Source: Acinetobacter sp. ASP199 (GTDB taxonomy: Bacteria > Pseudomonadota > Gammaproteobacteria > Pseudomonadales > Moraxellaceae). From it: 64,000 nt of DNA. The translations under genes were made by a program, and so were the position numbers. The stretch spans positions 1,984,001 to 2,048,000 of the forward strand of contig NZ_CP062182.1 in the NCBI RefSeq assembly GCF_022700675.1. The letters are read 5' to 3'. Shown in pieces: positions 9,649 to 18,796 of the stretch (positions are counted from its first letter, which is position 1; each line of letters opens with the position of its first letter). The notes below the pieces were generated by a model. It did no database searches. It was given only the letters and a program-made list of their open reading frames with translations, and had not been told where the DNA came from.

Positions 9649-10321
9649 GTGACTTCCTTATTATTACCCTTTTGATAAAAAACAAATTTGGCTTTAAGCT
9701 TTTGTTTTTTATCTTCTATTATTTAAATAACGGCGATTTTTCACTCACATTCAAAGGAGTTATATCACTTATTAGGCGCCCTACTAAAATACTATGGGCC
9801 ATAGGTGGAATTTGTAGCGCTTTGTGACACCGTGTATAGATCAGTTAATGCTTAAGGAAAGGTCTGTATTGGATGAAATGCTGAGAAGCAGCTTTAAATA
9901 CTTTTAAGAGTAATAAAGTTCTTATAAGAAAATTCTTGCCTCAACTTTTATGAATGAATTTTGCAGATAGCTCTTTTTGTTTTCAAATCTTTAAGCTTAT
10001 AGCTGGTTCAATTTTCTAATACCTACGCGATCACAGTTTAGATATTCACTTTCTTATATGTTGAACTGTCTTAATAAGAGTATTAATAAGCAACCTCTTA
10101 TAATTTATTTATATAATATTTTAAATTTTTATTGAATATTTTGATATAAGCTGTATGATGACTATCAAATACAAAGTATTGTTATTCTATTTTCTTTAAG
10201 TTTCGTCGTTTTTAATTATTTATAAGCATTCGTTTTTTCAGATTATCATTTCAATTCTTTCCTATTTTCATCATATTTTCGTTTTAAATTTGAAAAATAT
10301 TAAAATTCAAAAGGTTATTTT
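9649..10321. other. Divergent regulatory region between katE and the cold-shock gene
   Basis: About 670 bp of AT-rich DNA containing both promoters. The 100-150 bp before the cold-shock ATG are very AT-rich and T-tracted, as expected for the long 5' leader of csp genes. No ORF or tRNA is supported here. Individual promoter boxes are ambiguous because of the AT content. Confidence 0.5.
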
Positions 10322-10531
10322 ATGTCTAATACAGTTACTGGCACAGTAAAATGGTTCAACGAAACTAAAGGTTTTGGCTTTATTCAACAAGAATCAGGCC
10401 CAGATGTTTTTGCTCATTTCCGTGAAATTAGCGGTTCAGGTTTCAAAACTTTAATTGAAGGCCAACAGGTTTCTTTCAGCATCGTTGAAGGTCAAAAAGG
10501 CCCGAATGCTGTGAATATTGTCGCTCTTTAA
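10322..10531 (+). CDS. Cold-shock protein (CspA family)
   Basis: A 69-residue single cold-shock domain. RNP-1 is KGFGFIQQ and RNP-2 is DVFAHFREI. The canonical VHF is AHF here and the usual KWFN is present ([12 protein letters not shown]). These proteins bind single-stranded RNA and DNA and melt secondary structure in mRNA. The long AT-rich upstream region suggests cis control by its leader. A strong terminator follows at 10548. Several csp paralogues exist in Acinetobacter, so I give no allele name. Confidence 0.93.
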   Translation: MSNTVTGTVKWFNETKGFGFIQQESGPDVFAHFREISGSGFKTLIEGQQVSFSIVEGQKGPNAVNIVAL

Positions 10532-10547
10532 TCGACAACATTCATCA

Positions 10548-10582
10548 GAGGGAGCCTGCAATCAGGCTGCCTCTCCTTTTTT
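10548..10582 (+). terminator. Terminator of the cold-shock gene
   Basis: A GAGG-G-AGCCTG arm pairs with CAGGCT-G-CCTC around a 4-nt loop, followed by a T run, 17 bp after the stop codon. Confidence 0.8.
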
Positions 10583-10643
10583 AAATCCCTGGTTTTATTC
10601 TATTTTCAAAAATAGAAGAAACATTAAAATAATAGGTAATACA

Positions 10644-10895
10644 ATGAATCAATTTAATAATTTAATTGCTAAAGCAGCCAATGGCACTGAAATCCTGGTT
10701 TCTCTTATTCCTTTAAATAAACAGCAAAATACACGTCAAGGTTTTAAAAATATTGAAGTCGGTAAAAGAGTTTTACTTCAATCAGGCACTATCGTGGATT
10801 TAAATTTAGATGGTCGAAGTTTTTATGACACATGTCATCAATTGTTCAAATTAAGTCAGCGTATCAACCAACATCCAGTCTATATAGAAAAATGA
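10644..10895 (+). CDS. Small hypothetical protein, 83 aa
   Basis: I start it at the ATG at 10644 (MNQFNNLIAKAANGTEILVS), because a longer upstream frame would cross the cold-shock gene's terminator. It is soluble and basic, with a VGKRVLLQSGTIVDL beta-type segment. No family recognised. It lies 19 bp upstream of the next small gene, so the pair is probably co-transcribed. Confidence 0.6.
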   Translation: MNQFNNLIAKAANGTEILVSLIPLNKQQNTRQGFKNIEVGKRVLLQSGTIVDLNLDGRSFYDTCHQLFKLSQRINQHPVYIEK

Positions 10896-10914
10896 TTATT
10901 TAAGGATTTATACG

Positions 10915-11127
10915 ATGATTCAAAAAAATATCAGTGTTCAGGATCAGTATGGAGTTGCTTATCATATTCAAGCAACACTACAGAACCCTCCTTCCATCAG
11001 CCATTCACCACTGGCATATATACAGTATATTGATGTCGATGGTGAACTTATTCGTCCTAACTTTGACATGTGCTTTCAAAGTCAAATCAATGGGAAGATT
11101 TACCGAATCTCTAAACTGATTGAATAG
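10915..11127 (+). CDS. Small hypothetical protein, paralogue of 6122-6346
   Basis: 70 residues with an AAGGA ribosome site 8 nt before the ATG. It shares the VxxQYG start motif, the central YI-VDGELIRP block and the terminal IYRI with the protein at 6122-6346. It probably shares a transcript with 10644-10895. Function unknown. The next genes leftward to rightward change abruptly, so this gene marks the right edge of the core left arm. Confidence 0.65.
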   Translation: MIQKNISVQDQYGVAYHIQATLQNPPSISHSPLAYIQYIDVDGELIRPNFDMCFQSQINGKIYRISKLIE

Positions 11128-11224
11128 AGATGAGCAGGTTGAATTTATAAATCATGTGAAAGAAAGTGTCAAAGCGAATGAAATCTCCCCCGCTCGCTTC
11201 GACTTGAAAAATGGTTATTTTGAC

Positions 11225-12439
11225 TTAGAAGTTATAACGAACCATCATTTCTAAACGACTGTCATCACCCTTTTGATCATTCATGGTTTTGCGTTCACCC
11301 TGAACATATTCAACACCCAAAGTGATTGGTTTCACTGGGTTATACATCATATTCACCCAGCCCTGTTGCAACTTTTTATTGGCTTTATCGTTGTTGTCAT
11401 CATAGACCAGCGTTCCATAACCCACAGTACTTCTGAGTTTTGGATTGATTTTGTAAGTCATCCCGATTTGGAATGCGTCAAAATCAATGAGCTCAATCTC
11501 CGCTTGATCGGTCAAATAACGACTATTATCAGAACTTGCCAATAAAATTTTATTGTCGCCTGAAACATGTGAATAATTGGCATTCAAGGTCAATGGCTCA
11601 GCGAGTTTATAGCGAAGTCCAAGTGCAGCGCCCCAACCTAATTCAGTTTTGTCATCAAGATCACGCACACGAACTTCTTGTACTAATCCACGTGCAGTCA
11701 CATAGCCTTGACCATTGGATAAATCATGCTTAAGTTTGGTTGCCAATAAAGGTAAACGGTTTTCATCATTACCTTTTTCTAAGCTGACGAAATACTGATT
11801 GCCCTCACTCAACTGACCTGAGTAACGTACCATTGGATTACGTGTCGTACCGCCACCCAATGCTGTATTAAAATCGAGCATTTCTGGTGCTGTTTCTGTT
11901 GACAAGAAAGTTGACGTGGTTTGACCGACAAGCCAATCGCCATACGTCATATAAACATGACGCAAACGAACCGTGTCCTTTTTGTCTCCGCCCCTAAAAT
12001 CAATTTCAATTTTCCCTTTTAAAGTTTCATCATCTACAGGGGTACTGAAATCTAGACCAATACGGGTCGTGGTTAAAGTCGTATCGAAACGATCTTCAGT
12101 TAAATGCTTATCGGCTGATCCTTCTAAAGCAACCGTGTGAGGACTGTTAAAAATATTTTTCCCACCTTCAAATTGATAGGCCATATCCCCACGAATAAAT
12201 CCGTATAAGTTTACCGATGCGCCTGATTTCGATTGCCAATTGCTAAATGGTGTTGACTTTGGATCTACTGGTGCTTGTACATTTTGTTTCACGGGTTGAG
12301 CTTGATTTAAAATGGCTCTTAACTCCGCAACTTCTGATTTAAGTTGCTGTAGTTCAGCTTGTGTCGCTTGTTCAGCATGTGTGCCCGTCGCATATAAACT
12401 TGCAAATAAAATTGTATAACTAAGATGTTTGATTTTCAT
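11225..12439 (-). CDS. DcaP-like outer-membrane porin
   Basis: 404 residues. A signal peptide is followed by a mature start after THA-EQ. A short coiled-coil trimerisation segment (residues about 25-47, ELQQLKSEVAELRAILNQ) precedes a beta-barrel beginning SVNLYGFIRGDMAYQF and ending in the outer-membrane C-terminal signature MMVRYNF. This is the layout of the Acinetobacter DcaP trimeric channels, which pass negatively charged small molecules such as dicarboxylates. It is the last gene of a minus-strand block of tricarboxylate genes, so uptake of citrate-like acids across the outer membrane is the likely role. That substrate is an inference. Confidence 0.85.
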   Translation of the reverse strand: MKIKHLSYTILFASLYATGTHAEQATQAELQQLKSEVAELRAILNQAQPVKQNVQAPVDPKSTPFSNWQSKSGASVNLYGFIRGDMAYQFEGGKNIFNSPHTVALEGSADKHLTEDRFDTTLTTTRIGLDFSTPVDDETLKGKIEIDFRGGDKKDTVRLRHVYMTYGDWLVGQTTSTFLSTETAPEMLDFNTALGGGTTRNPMVRYSGQLSEGNQYFVSLEKGNDENRLPLLATKLKHDLSNGQGYVTARGLVQEVRVRDLDDKTELGWGAALGLRYKLAEPLTLNANYSHVSGDNKILLASSDNSRYLTDQAEIELIDFDAFQIGMTYKINPKLRSTVGYGTLVYDDNNDKANKKLQQGWVNMMYNPVKPITLGVEYVQGERKTMNDQKGDDSRLEMMVRYNF

Positions 12440-12485
12440 GTCTGTCCTTTGTAAATGATATCCGTATTGAACTTTGAATGTTTTT

Positions 12486-13427
12486 TTAAATCACACCTCC
12501 ATACATCCCGAGAAGCTTATTTTTAAGACTCTCGGTCAAATATTTTTTCTTGATAAAATGAATCGCATCTTTTGATTTAGACAGCGCAAATAAACAGATA
12601 CTTTCTTTTGGATTCTTAAAGACGGCTATGGATTCATAATCCAAAGAGATTGCGAGTTTGCATAAATATTCAGAAGGCTCTTGAATATATTTAATCGAGG
12701 TTGGATTTTTCTGAATGGCATACGCCATAATTTTTTCATTGTAATTTTTTAAATATTTAATGACGGCTGTATTTTTATTGATGGCATATTTCCATAAGTC
12801 TTCATGCTCTTCGCCTATAAATTGAATGCTATAGGGACGTTTTTTAATTGCTGATTTGAGCATATTTGGATTCGGCTGATGGACATAGCGTATTGCTTCA
12901 GCATTGGATTGAATCGCAATCTCACAGATCTGTTCTGTTTGTTGATGAATATATTGCAAGGTCTTGCCATCATTTTTCACAGCGATAAGACAGATTTCTT
13001 CTGTTTTATTTTGCACATAACGAATCGCATATGGGTTATTTTTCACCGCCAGTTGACACATTTTTTCAGTTTGCTGACGTATATATTTCAGTGCAAAACC
13101 ATTTTGTTGCACCGCAGTCATGCACATCTCTAAGCTGGGTGTATCAATATATCGAATGGCTAAGCCTTCATTTTTTAAGGCTTCTAGACAGATTAATTCA
13201 GTCCGCTCATGCACATATTTAAGTAAGTCACCACAATTCGAAACCGCATGAAGACACATCTCTTCATTTTGATACTGTACGTATTTTAATGCTCTCGGAT
13301 TATTTTTAATGGCTTCAAAACATATCTCTTCATTTTGACTTGAAATAAATTTTAAAAATAAGCCATCTTTTTGTACTCTATACAGACTATCTGCATAAGA
13401 AATTCTTTCATAAACACTGCTATTCAT
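12486..13427 (-). CDS. DUF4116-like tandem-repeat protein, 12.5 repeats of 22 aa
   Basis: 313 residues made almost entirely of 22-residue repeats in register, about twelve full units and one partial. The consensus is roughly A-[IL]-[KR]-Y-[VI]-xx-x-[TN]-E-x-[IM]-C-x-x-A-[VI]-x-x-[ND]. This matches DUF4116-type repeats, which form stacked helical pairs. There is no signal peptide or membrane helix. A GGAG site lies 6 nt from the ATG, and it begins 31 bp after the abrB stop, so it probably belongs to the transporter operon. A paralogue lies at 26701-27486, also beside a catabolic operon. The molecular role of the family is unknown. Confidence 0.8.
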   Translation of the reverse strand: MNSSVYERISYADSLYRVQKDGLFLKFISSQNEEICFEAIKNNPRALKYVQYQNEEMCLHAVSNCGDLLKYVHERTELICLEALKNEGLAIRYIDTPSLEMCMTAVQQNGFALKYIRQQTEKMCQLAVKNNPYAIRYVQNKTEEICLIAVKNDGKTLQYIHQQTEQICEIAIQSNAEAIRYVHQPNPNMLKSAIKKRPYSIQFIGEEHEDLWKYAINKNTAVIKYLKNYNEKIMAYAIQKNPTSIKYIQEPSEYLCKLAISLDYESIAVFKNPKESICLFALSKSKDAIHFIKKKYLTESLKNKLLGMYGGVI

Positions 13428-13458
13428 GCGTGCTCCACTGATTTAATCCAAGCAATAT

Positions 13459-14493
13459 CTAAAAAAATAATCTTCGACTTAAACGATAAAAATAACGGGT
13501 GGTGAGAATGACAAAAATGAGTCGAGAGAGTTGAAATGCCACCACAATCGGCACAGCTAGTCCCAAGGCTTTTGCCATTAAGGACATTTCCGCAATTCCA
13601 CCAGGAGATAGCCCTAGAATCAGAATCTGGGCATCGGCATGGCTAAAGCGAATCAACAACAAGGCAAAAATAATGGACAATACCAATGCCAATAAGTTGA
13701 ATAGAACAGTCAGCCCGATAAATTTTTTACTGTTTTTTAAGAAACTGAATGGAAACTTACTGCCTAATGACCAGCCAATAAAAAGTTGACCCAAGGCAAT
13801 AAACCATTCTGGAAAGCGAAATTGTAAAATGCCAAAAAATGAAAAAAGACCAATGATCGTTAGTGGACCTAAAATCCAGGCATTAAGTAGATTGAAATAT
13901 TGAAAGATTATGCCGGCAAATACAGCCAGTAAGAAAAGTAGCAGAACCTGAACTAATCCATAACGTTCAGTATCCAGCACGATCAGATCAGACCATTCAA
14001 CCTGAAAATACAGTCCCATAAAAATCGGTATAAGCACTACCAGAATCACAATCCGCAGACTGTGTGCAGCCACTACTTTATCGACTTGGGCATTGTATTG
14101 CTCGGCAATATTGACCATTTCACTGGCACTACCAATCGCGGAAGAAAACCATGCGGTAGCCCAGTCCAGTGCATTGATCCGATATTGCAACACTGCCAGC
14201 ATGGTACCAAGTACTAGCGACCACAGAATACCGAGCAGAATAAAACCCCAATACGCAGAAATTGCTTGTACCAAGGCTGGGGTAAAATATAAACCGAGTG
14301 CCATGCCAATAATGATCTGCCCTCCTTTGCGCCAGTGAGGATGGCAGGACAATGGCTTTCCGATACTTCCCATGAATAATGCAGCCAGCAATGGCCCAAG
14401 CAGCCATGGCAAAGGAATATGCAGATAATTCGCGAGAACTGCCCCAATCAGAGCAATAGCCAATCCTTTGGCATTTAATATTATCGTTTTCAT
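13459..14493 (-). CDS. AbrB-family integral membrane protein
   Basis: About 344 residues, with around ten hydrophobic segments arranged as two similar halves (first GAVLANYLHIPLPWLLGPLL, second ILGPLTIIGLFSFFG). This fits the AbrB/PF05145 membrane family, often annotated as ammonia monooxygenase or transporter; it is not related to the DNA-binding AbrB. Such genes are frequently next to tctCBA, as here. I use the ATG at 14493 rather than an upstream TTG at 14505. A probable permease or regulator of tricarboxylate transport is an inference from context. Confidence 0.8.
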   Translation of the reverse strand: MKTIILNAKGLAIALIGAVLANYLHIPLPWLLGPLLAALFMGSIGKPLSCHPHWRKGGQIIIGMALGLYFTPALVQAISAYWGFILLGILWSLVLGTMLAVLQYRINALDWATAWFSSAIGSASEMVNIAEQYNAQVDKVVAAHSLRIVILVVLIPIFMGLYFQVEWSDLIVLDTERYGLVQVLLLFLLAVFAGIIFQYFNLLNAWILGPLTIIGLFSFFGILQFRFPEWFIALGQLFIGWSLGSKFPFSFLKNSKKFIGLTVLFNLLALVLSIIFALLLIRFSHADAQILILGLSPGGIAEMSLMAKALGLAVPIVVAFQLSRLIFVILTTRYFYRLSRRLFF

Positions 14494-14502
14494 AGTCCTA
14501 AT

Positions 14503-14534
14503 CAATAATGATCAGCACAGGCTGATCATTATTG
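14503..14534. repeat. 14-bp perfect inverted repeat between tctA and abrB
   Basis: CAATAATGATCAGC and its exact complement flank a 4-nt spacer. It lies between the tctA stop and the abrB ATG, overlapping the abrB ribosome-binding region. There is no T tract, so it is not a classical terminator. An operator, or an mRNA hairpin tuning abrB translation or mRNA stability, is possible. Confidence 0.7.
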
Positions 14535-14547
14535 TTGTCAAGTTAAG

Positions 14548-16047
14548 TTAAGCTCGATTTTTTTTGATAAATAAGTACTTACGTACAAATGGAAGGATTA
14601 ACAGAAGTGCTGACATTGTCCAAAGACCCATGCTGATACCACTGCTCCACAAGATGCTAAGTTCACCTTGAGAAATCGACAATGCACGGCGCAAATTCGA
14701 TTCCATAAGCTCGCCCAATACAAAACCGAGAATCAGTGGTGCAAGTGGGAAATCAAACTTACGTAAGATGTAACCAATAATACCTAAGCCCATGCACAGT
14801 AATAAGTCAAAGATCGTGCTATGGATCGCATAAACACCCACGAAACTTACTGTTGCAATAATTGGAATCAGGATATAGCTCGGAATACTTAACAAGCGTG
14901 CAAAGAAGCCAACCAAGGGTAAGTTCAACACCAAGAGAATGATGTTACCAATCATTAGCGATGCAATCAGTGCCCATACCAGTGTCGGTTGTTCAGCAAA
15001 TAATTGAGGACCTGGGGTGATATTATACATCGTCAAGGCACCCATCATGACTGCTGTTGTACCCGAACCTGGAACACCAAGCGTCAACATTGGAACGAAT
15101 GAACCACAAGCCGCTGCGTTGTTGGCACTTTCTGGTGCTGCCAGACCACGTAAGTCACCTTTACCAAACTTAGTGCCGTCTTTTGCCATTTTACGTTCAG
15201 TGGTATACGCCATTGCACTGGCAACACTCGCACCTGCACCTGGCAAAATCCCTGAGAAGAAGCCAAGGAGTGAACCACGGATCATGGTACCAATCGTACT
15301 CATGAATTCTTTAAAGTTAAATAAAGAACGTTTACCTTGTTCTAAAACAACTTTACCTAAAGTGGTACGCTCAAGTAACAGTAGAATTTCACTGATACTG
15401 AATAGACCAATCACCACAGTTGTGAAAGCAATACCATCACTTAAACCGACGCTATCAAAGGTAAAACGATAAACCCCTGTGATCGCATCCATACCTACGG
15501 TTGAGAGTGCAAGACCCATCAATGCCATAATTAAGGTTTTAAACGGTTGCGTACTCACTAGACCTGTCAGACAGACAATCGCAAAGACCATCAAGGCGAA
15601 ATATTCTGCAGGACCAAAAGAAACCGCCCACTTCGCCAAAATTGGTGCAAATAATACGATCCCGATAAATGCAATGGTACTTCCAATAAAGGAACTGACG
15701 GAGGACAGTGATAATGCAATACCTGCTTTACCTTGTTGTGACAATGGATAACCATCCAAGGTGGTCATAATCGCACCGGCATCACCAGGAACATTCAGCA
15801 AAATTGCAGAAATACGGCCACCGTATTCACAGCCCAAATACACCGCTGCCAATAAAATCAGCGCGCTATCTACAGGTAAACCTAAGGCATACGCAAACGG
15901 TAAAAGGATCGCCACGCCATTAATTGGACCTAAGCCAGGCAATAGACCGACTACAGTTCCAATAAACGCACCAATAAAAGCAATCAATAAATTTTGAGGT
16001 TGTAAGGCAACCTCAAAACCCATCATGAGAAAATTTAATACATCCAT
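14548..16047 (-). CDS. tctA: Tripartite tricarboxylate transporter, large permease TctA
   Basis: 499 residues with about twelve membrane segments. The family signature GLLPGLGPINGVAILLPFAY lies near the N-terminus, and a second conserved region is GILPGAGASVASAMAYTTER. TctA forms the channel of the TTT transporter, which uses the ion gradient to import citrate-like acids delivered by periplasmic TctC. The length matches the family (about 500). It is 11 bp downstream of tctB and is followed by abrB, in one minus-strand operon. Confidence 0.94.
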   Translation of the reverse strand: MDVLNFLMMGFEVALQPQNLLIAFIGAFIGTVVGLLPGLGPINGVAILLPFAYALGLPVDSALILLAAVYLGCEYGGRISAILLNVPGDAGAIMTTLDGYPLSQQGKAGIALSLSSVSSFIGSTIAFIGIVLFAPILAKWAVSFGPAEYFALMVFAIVCLTGLVSTQPFKTLIMALMGLALSTVGMDAITGVYRFTFDSVGLSDGIAFTTVVIGLFSISEILLLLERTTLGKVVLEQGKRSLFNFKEFMSTIGTMIRGSLLGFFSGILPGAGASVASAMAYTTERKMAKDGTKFGKGDLRGLAAPESANNAAACGSFVPMLTLGVPGSGTTAVMMGALTMYNITPGPQLFAEQPTLVWALIASLMIGNIILLVLNLPLVGFFARLLSIPSYILIPIIATVSFVGVYAIHSTIFDLLLCMGLGIIGYILRKFDFPLAPLILGFVLGELMESNLRRALSISQGELSILWSSGISMGLWTMSALLLILPFVRKYLFIKKNRA

Positions 16048-16058
16048 GGGTGTTATCC

Positions 16059-16505
16059 TTAACCGAAGAATCCAAGTGGTAATGGAACATCCAGTACGCG
16101 ATCAAACAGGTAATACGTACTGAAACTCAGTACCACACCTGTGATCACCGTTGGAATTGTTTTCCCACCAAAAAGTTTGCCCAATGCTATGGTCACCAAC
16201 AGTGTGGCAATCACAAAGCCGAAGAACTCAAAGATGACCGCGTAGATGGTAAGTGCTAAAGCACACATCACCAATTTACCGAGCAAATGCTTGGTCCAAC
16301 CGAGTTCAACAGGTTCAAACATAATGGCCGGACGAACCGTTAAATACACAGCACTAAAGGTGATTAACCCCATTAACAAGATTGGAAAGGCTTTTGGCCC
16401 AACAGGGTCATAAGAAATCGGTGCTTCAAAGTTCCAAGCGTAGATTAATAACCCCAATCCAATAACTGCAATGATGGCTGTAAGAATGCGTTCAGATTTC
16501 ATCAT
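16059..16505 (-). CDS. tctB: Tripartite tricarboxylate transporter, small permease TctB
   Basis: About 148 residues with four membrane helices (for example TAIIAVIGLGLLIYAWNFEA and ITGVVLSFSTYYLFDRVL). TctB is the small membrane subunit that partners TctA. The start is one of two adjacent ATGs at 16505 and 16502 behind a GAGGGA ribosome site; a TTG at 16520 is less likely. Spacing to tctA (11 bp) and to tctC (54 bp) indicates an operon. Confidence 0.9.
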   Translation of the reverse strand: MMKSERILTAIIAVIGLGLLIYAWNFEAPISYDPVGPKAFPILLMGLITFSAVYLTVRPAIMFEPVELGWTKHLLGKLVMCALALTIYAVIFEFFGFVIATLLVTIALGKLFGGKTIPTVITGVVLSFSTYYLFDRVLDVPLPLGFFG

Positions 16506-16559
16506 CTTCCCTCTAAACAAATACTGAGTTAGAACCTGGGTCCTAACTCAGTCTGTTTG

Positions 16560-17552
16560 TTATTTTGATAATTTGTATTCTTCCGATAATTGACGCATTT
16601 CATTCGTTTGCTTGTAGACATAGGCTTGAATTTCTTTGCCTGTCATTTCGAATGGTAATAGATCTTGATTTTCACGTACCGCATCAAACTTCTGATCTGC
16701 CATCATTTTATCAAAGGCATTTTTCCACCAGCCATACGCCTCATCACTTACTTTAGGTCCCATGTAGAAACCACGGATCACAGGCCATTCAAGGTCATAA
16801 CCTTGTTCAATCGCTGTTGGTAAGTTTGCAAATTTCCCTTCTAAACGATCTTTAGAGAAAACTGCCAATACGCGAATTGAACCTGCTTGTAAGTGTGAAC
16901 CTACTTCACTGACATTACCTACACCGACTTGAATATGCTGGCCTAACAGTGAAGTCAAAACTTCACCACCACCCTCTAGGGCCACGTAACTCATATCGGC
17001 AGGATTAATGCCTGCTTTTTTAGCTAAAATTGCGGTTTGCATCCAGTCTTGACCACCGACACTGCCTGCACCACCAAAGCTCAATTTCTTAGGATTTTCA
17101 CGTAGTGCTTTCATCAGGTCATCTAAGGTCTTCAGCGGCGAATCTTTATGTACTGCAACCAAGCCATAGTCAACAGCAATACCCGACAACCACTTCACAT
17201 CTTTTTCAGTGAAATTACCAAATTTACCTTGTGCTAAGTTCAACAATGACCCTGTTGAAAAGGCAATCACAGCATTGTTGTTGGCAGGATCATTGTTCAC
17301 AATCTTGTTATAAGCCACTGCACCCACTCCACCTGGCATGTAGGTCACACGCATTGGATCCGTCATGACCGCAGTTTCTTTAAAGCCTGATTGCAACAAT
17401 TTACAGGTCATGTCAAAACCACCACCTGGCTTAGCAGGTGCAATACATTCTGCACGTTTTGGCTGACCTGGTTCTTTTGATGCATTTCCTGTACCACAAC
17501 CCACCAGTGTCACGCTGGCACATGCTAGTACTAACCATTTCAATTTTTTCAT
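16560..17552 (-). CDS. tctC: Tricarboxylate-binding lipoprotein TctC
   Basis: 330 residues with a lipoprotein signal peptide (lipobox LVGC, Cys at residue 19), followed by the Bug/TctC-type binding fold (PGGGFDMTCKLLQSG at the ligand site, and later FGGAGSVGGQDWM). It captures a carboxylate in the periplasm for TctAB. The Bug family is diverse, so citrate or tricarballylate is inferred from tcuAB directly upstream. It lies 96 bp downstream of tcuB, possibly in the same transcript. Confidence 0.92.
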   Translation of the reverse strand: MKKLKWLVLACASVTLVGCGTGNASKEPGQPKRAECIAPAKPGGGFDMTCKLLQSGFKETAVMTDPMRVTYMPGGVGAVAYNKIVNNDPANNNAVIAFSTGSLLNLAQGKFGNFTEKDVKWLSGIAVDYGLVAVHKDSPLKTLDDLMKALRENPKKLSFGGAGSVGGQDWMQTAILAKKAGINPADMSYVALEGGGEVLTSLLGQHIQVGVGNVSEVGSHLQAGSIRVLAVFSKDRLEGKFANLPTAIEQGYDLEWPVIRGFYMGPKVSDEAYGWWKNAFDKMMADQKFDAVRENQDLLPFEMTGKEIQAYVYKQTNEMRQLSEEYKLSK

Positions 17553-17648
17553 AGCAAACTATCCTTATTGCTGAATTATTTGTTGATGTATGTCCATGTT
17601 TACCTAAGACCGACCTAGACCAAAAAGGTCATCGGTTGGTTTGGGTGT

Positions 17649-18794
17649 TTACTTTGCTTTAGCTCGATGCTTGGCAATACGTTCTTCAACCGCAAACTTC
17701 AACAAGGCAGCACTACGGTAGAAACCATGTGCGAACTTGCCAAATGGAATCGTCAAGAAGAATGTCATTACGGTTGCAAGGTGAATAATCAGAAGCAGTG
17801 CCATCGCAGACGTATCACGGAACGCCAGTAGCAATAGACCGGTTACACTGATTAAGAGAAGTAAAAAGATAAAGCCACGATCCATTGGTTTTTGTTTGAC
17901 ATCACCATGCAGTGGATGACGTTTAATATTCAGATACAACAAACCGGCAGGACCAACAATCAGACCAATACCACCCAAGGTGCCTAGAATGACTGGCAAA
18001 CTGGTATAGGCATACGGTGCCTGTAAACCTAAGAAGTAGTGATAAAGTGTCGCAACACTCGTCGCAGCGAAGCAAAGTAAGAAGCCATACATGGTGAAAT
18101 GATGGAAGACACGACGAATTTGCGTATATCGGTCATCTTCTTCATTACAGCCTTTACCATGTCCCCCATCTAAATATTTTAAAGTCAGGACGTTTTTAGA
18201 GGCCTGTAAAATATCGGGCTGTGCCACGCCTTCAGGAATAATTTTCGAGGTTTGCTTCCAGAATTTCGCAATCCCTAAACCGAGTAGAATGAATGCGACT
18301 ATAAAGACTGAGCCGAACAATACTGCCAAGAAGTTATGCGGGAAGATTGCATAGAAATTGCCTTGGTATTGACCAAACAGATCTGTGCCATTCATCCACA
18401 CGCCCGCCAACATCAATAAGAAGAACAATACGGACATTGCAGAAACCAATGGAATGCCAGTTTTCTTATAAATTGAACCAAATGCAGCAGGTACAGCGAA
18501 CTCTTGGTAGGTTTCTAAACGCACTTGCGCCATCGCTTGTGGAATATTCACGCCAAATTCGTGTGGCGGTGCATATTGGCAAGCATGTAGACATGCACCA
18601 CAGTTATGACAAAGGTTTGCCATATAGTGAATGTCCGCTTGGGTAAATTCCAAACGTTTGGTCATGGCTGGGAAGACAGCACAAAACGTTTCACAGTAGC
18701 GACAAGCATTACAAATTTGTAAGGCTTGTTTGACTTGTTCTTCATTGTCGGTCAGCTGCACAACAGGAATGATATTTTTTACATTTGCATTCAT
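17649..18794 (-). CDS. tcuB: Tricarballylate utilisation protein TcuB (iron-sulfur/haem membrane protein)
   Basis: 381 residues. The N-terminal ferredoxin-like region has two cluster motifs ([11 protein letters not shown] and [12 protein letters not shown]). A membrane part with about six helices and several histidines suitable for haem b follows. In Salmonella, TcuB reoxidises the reduced flavin of TcuA and passes electrons to the quinone pool. It is separated from tcuA by only 2 bp, so the pair is translationally coupled. The family is also called CitB. Confidence 0.9.
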   Translation of the reverse strand: MNANVKNIIPVVQLTDNEEQVKQALQICNACRYCETFCAVFPAMTKRLEFTQADIHYMANLCHNCGACLHACQYAPPHEFGVNIPQAMAQVRLETYQEFAVPAAFGSIYKKTGIPLVSAMSVLFFLLMLAGVWMNGTDLFGQYQGNFYAIFPHNFLAVLFGSVFIVAFILLGLGIAKFWKQTSKIIPEGVAQPDILQASKNVLTLKYLDGGHGKGCNEEDDRYTQIRRVFHHFTMYGFLLCFAATSVATLYHYFLGLQAPYAYTSLPVILGTLGGIGLIVGPAGLLYLNIKRHPLHGDVKQKPMDRGFIFLLLLISVTGLLLLAFRDTSAMALLLIIHLATVMTFFLTIPFGKFAHGFYRSAALLKFAVEERIAKHRAKAK

Positions 18795-18796
18795 TT

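Noticed and set aside
12486..13427. Short periodic DNA repeats that could suggest a CRISPR or minisatellite
   Set aside because: The 66-bp periodicity is that of a 22-codon protein repeat; DNA copies are diverged and there are no spacers.
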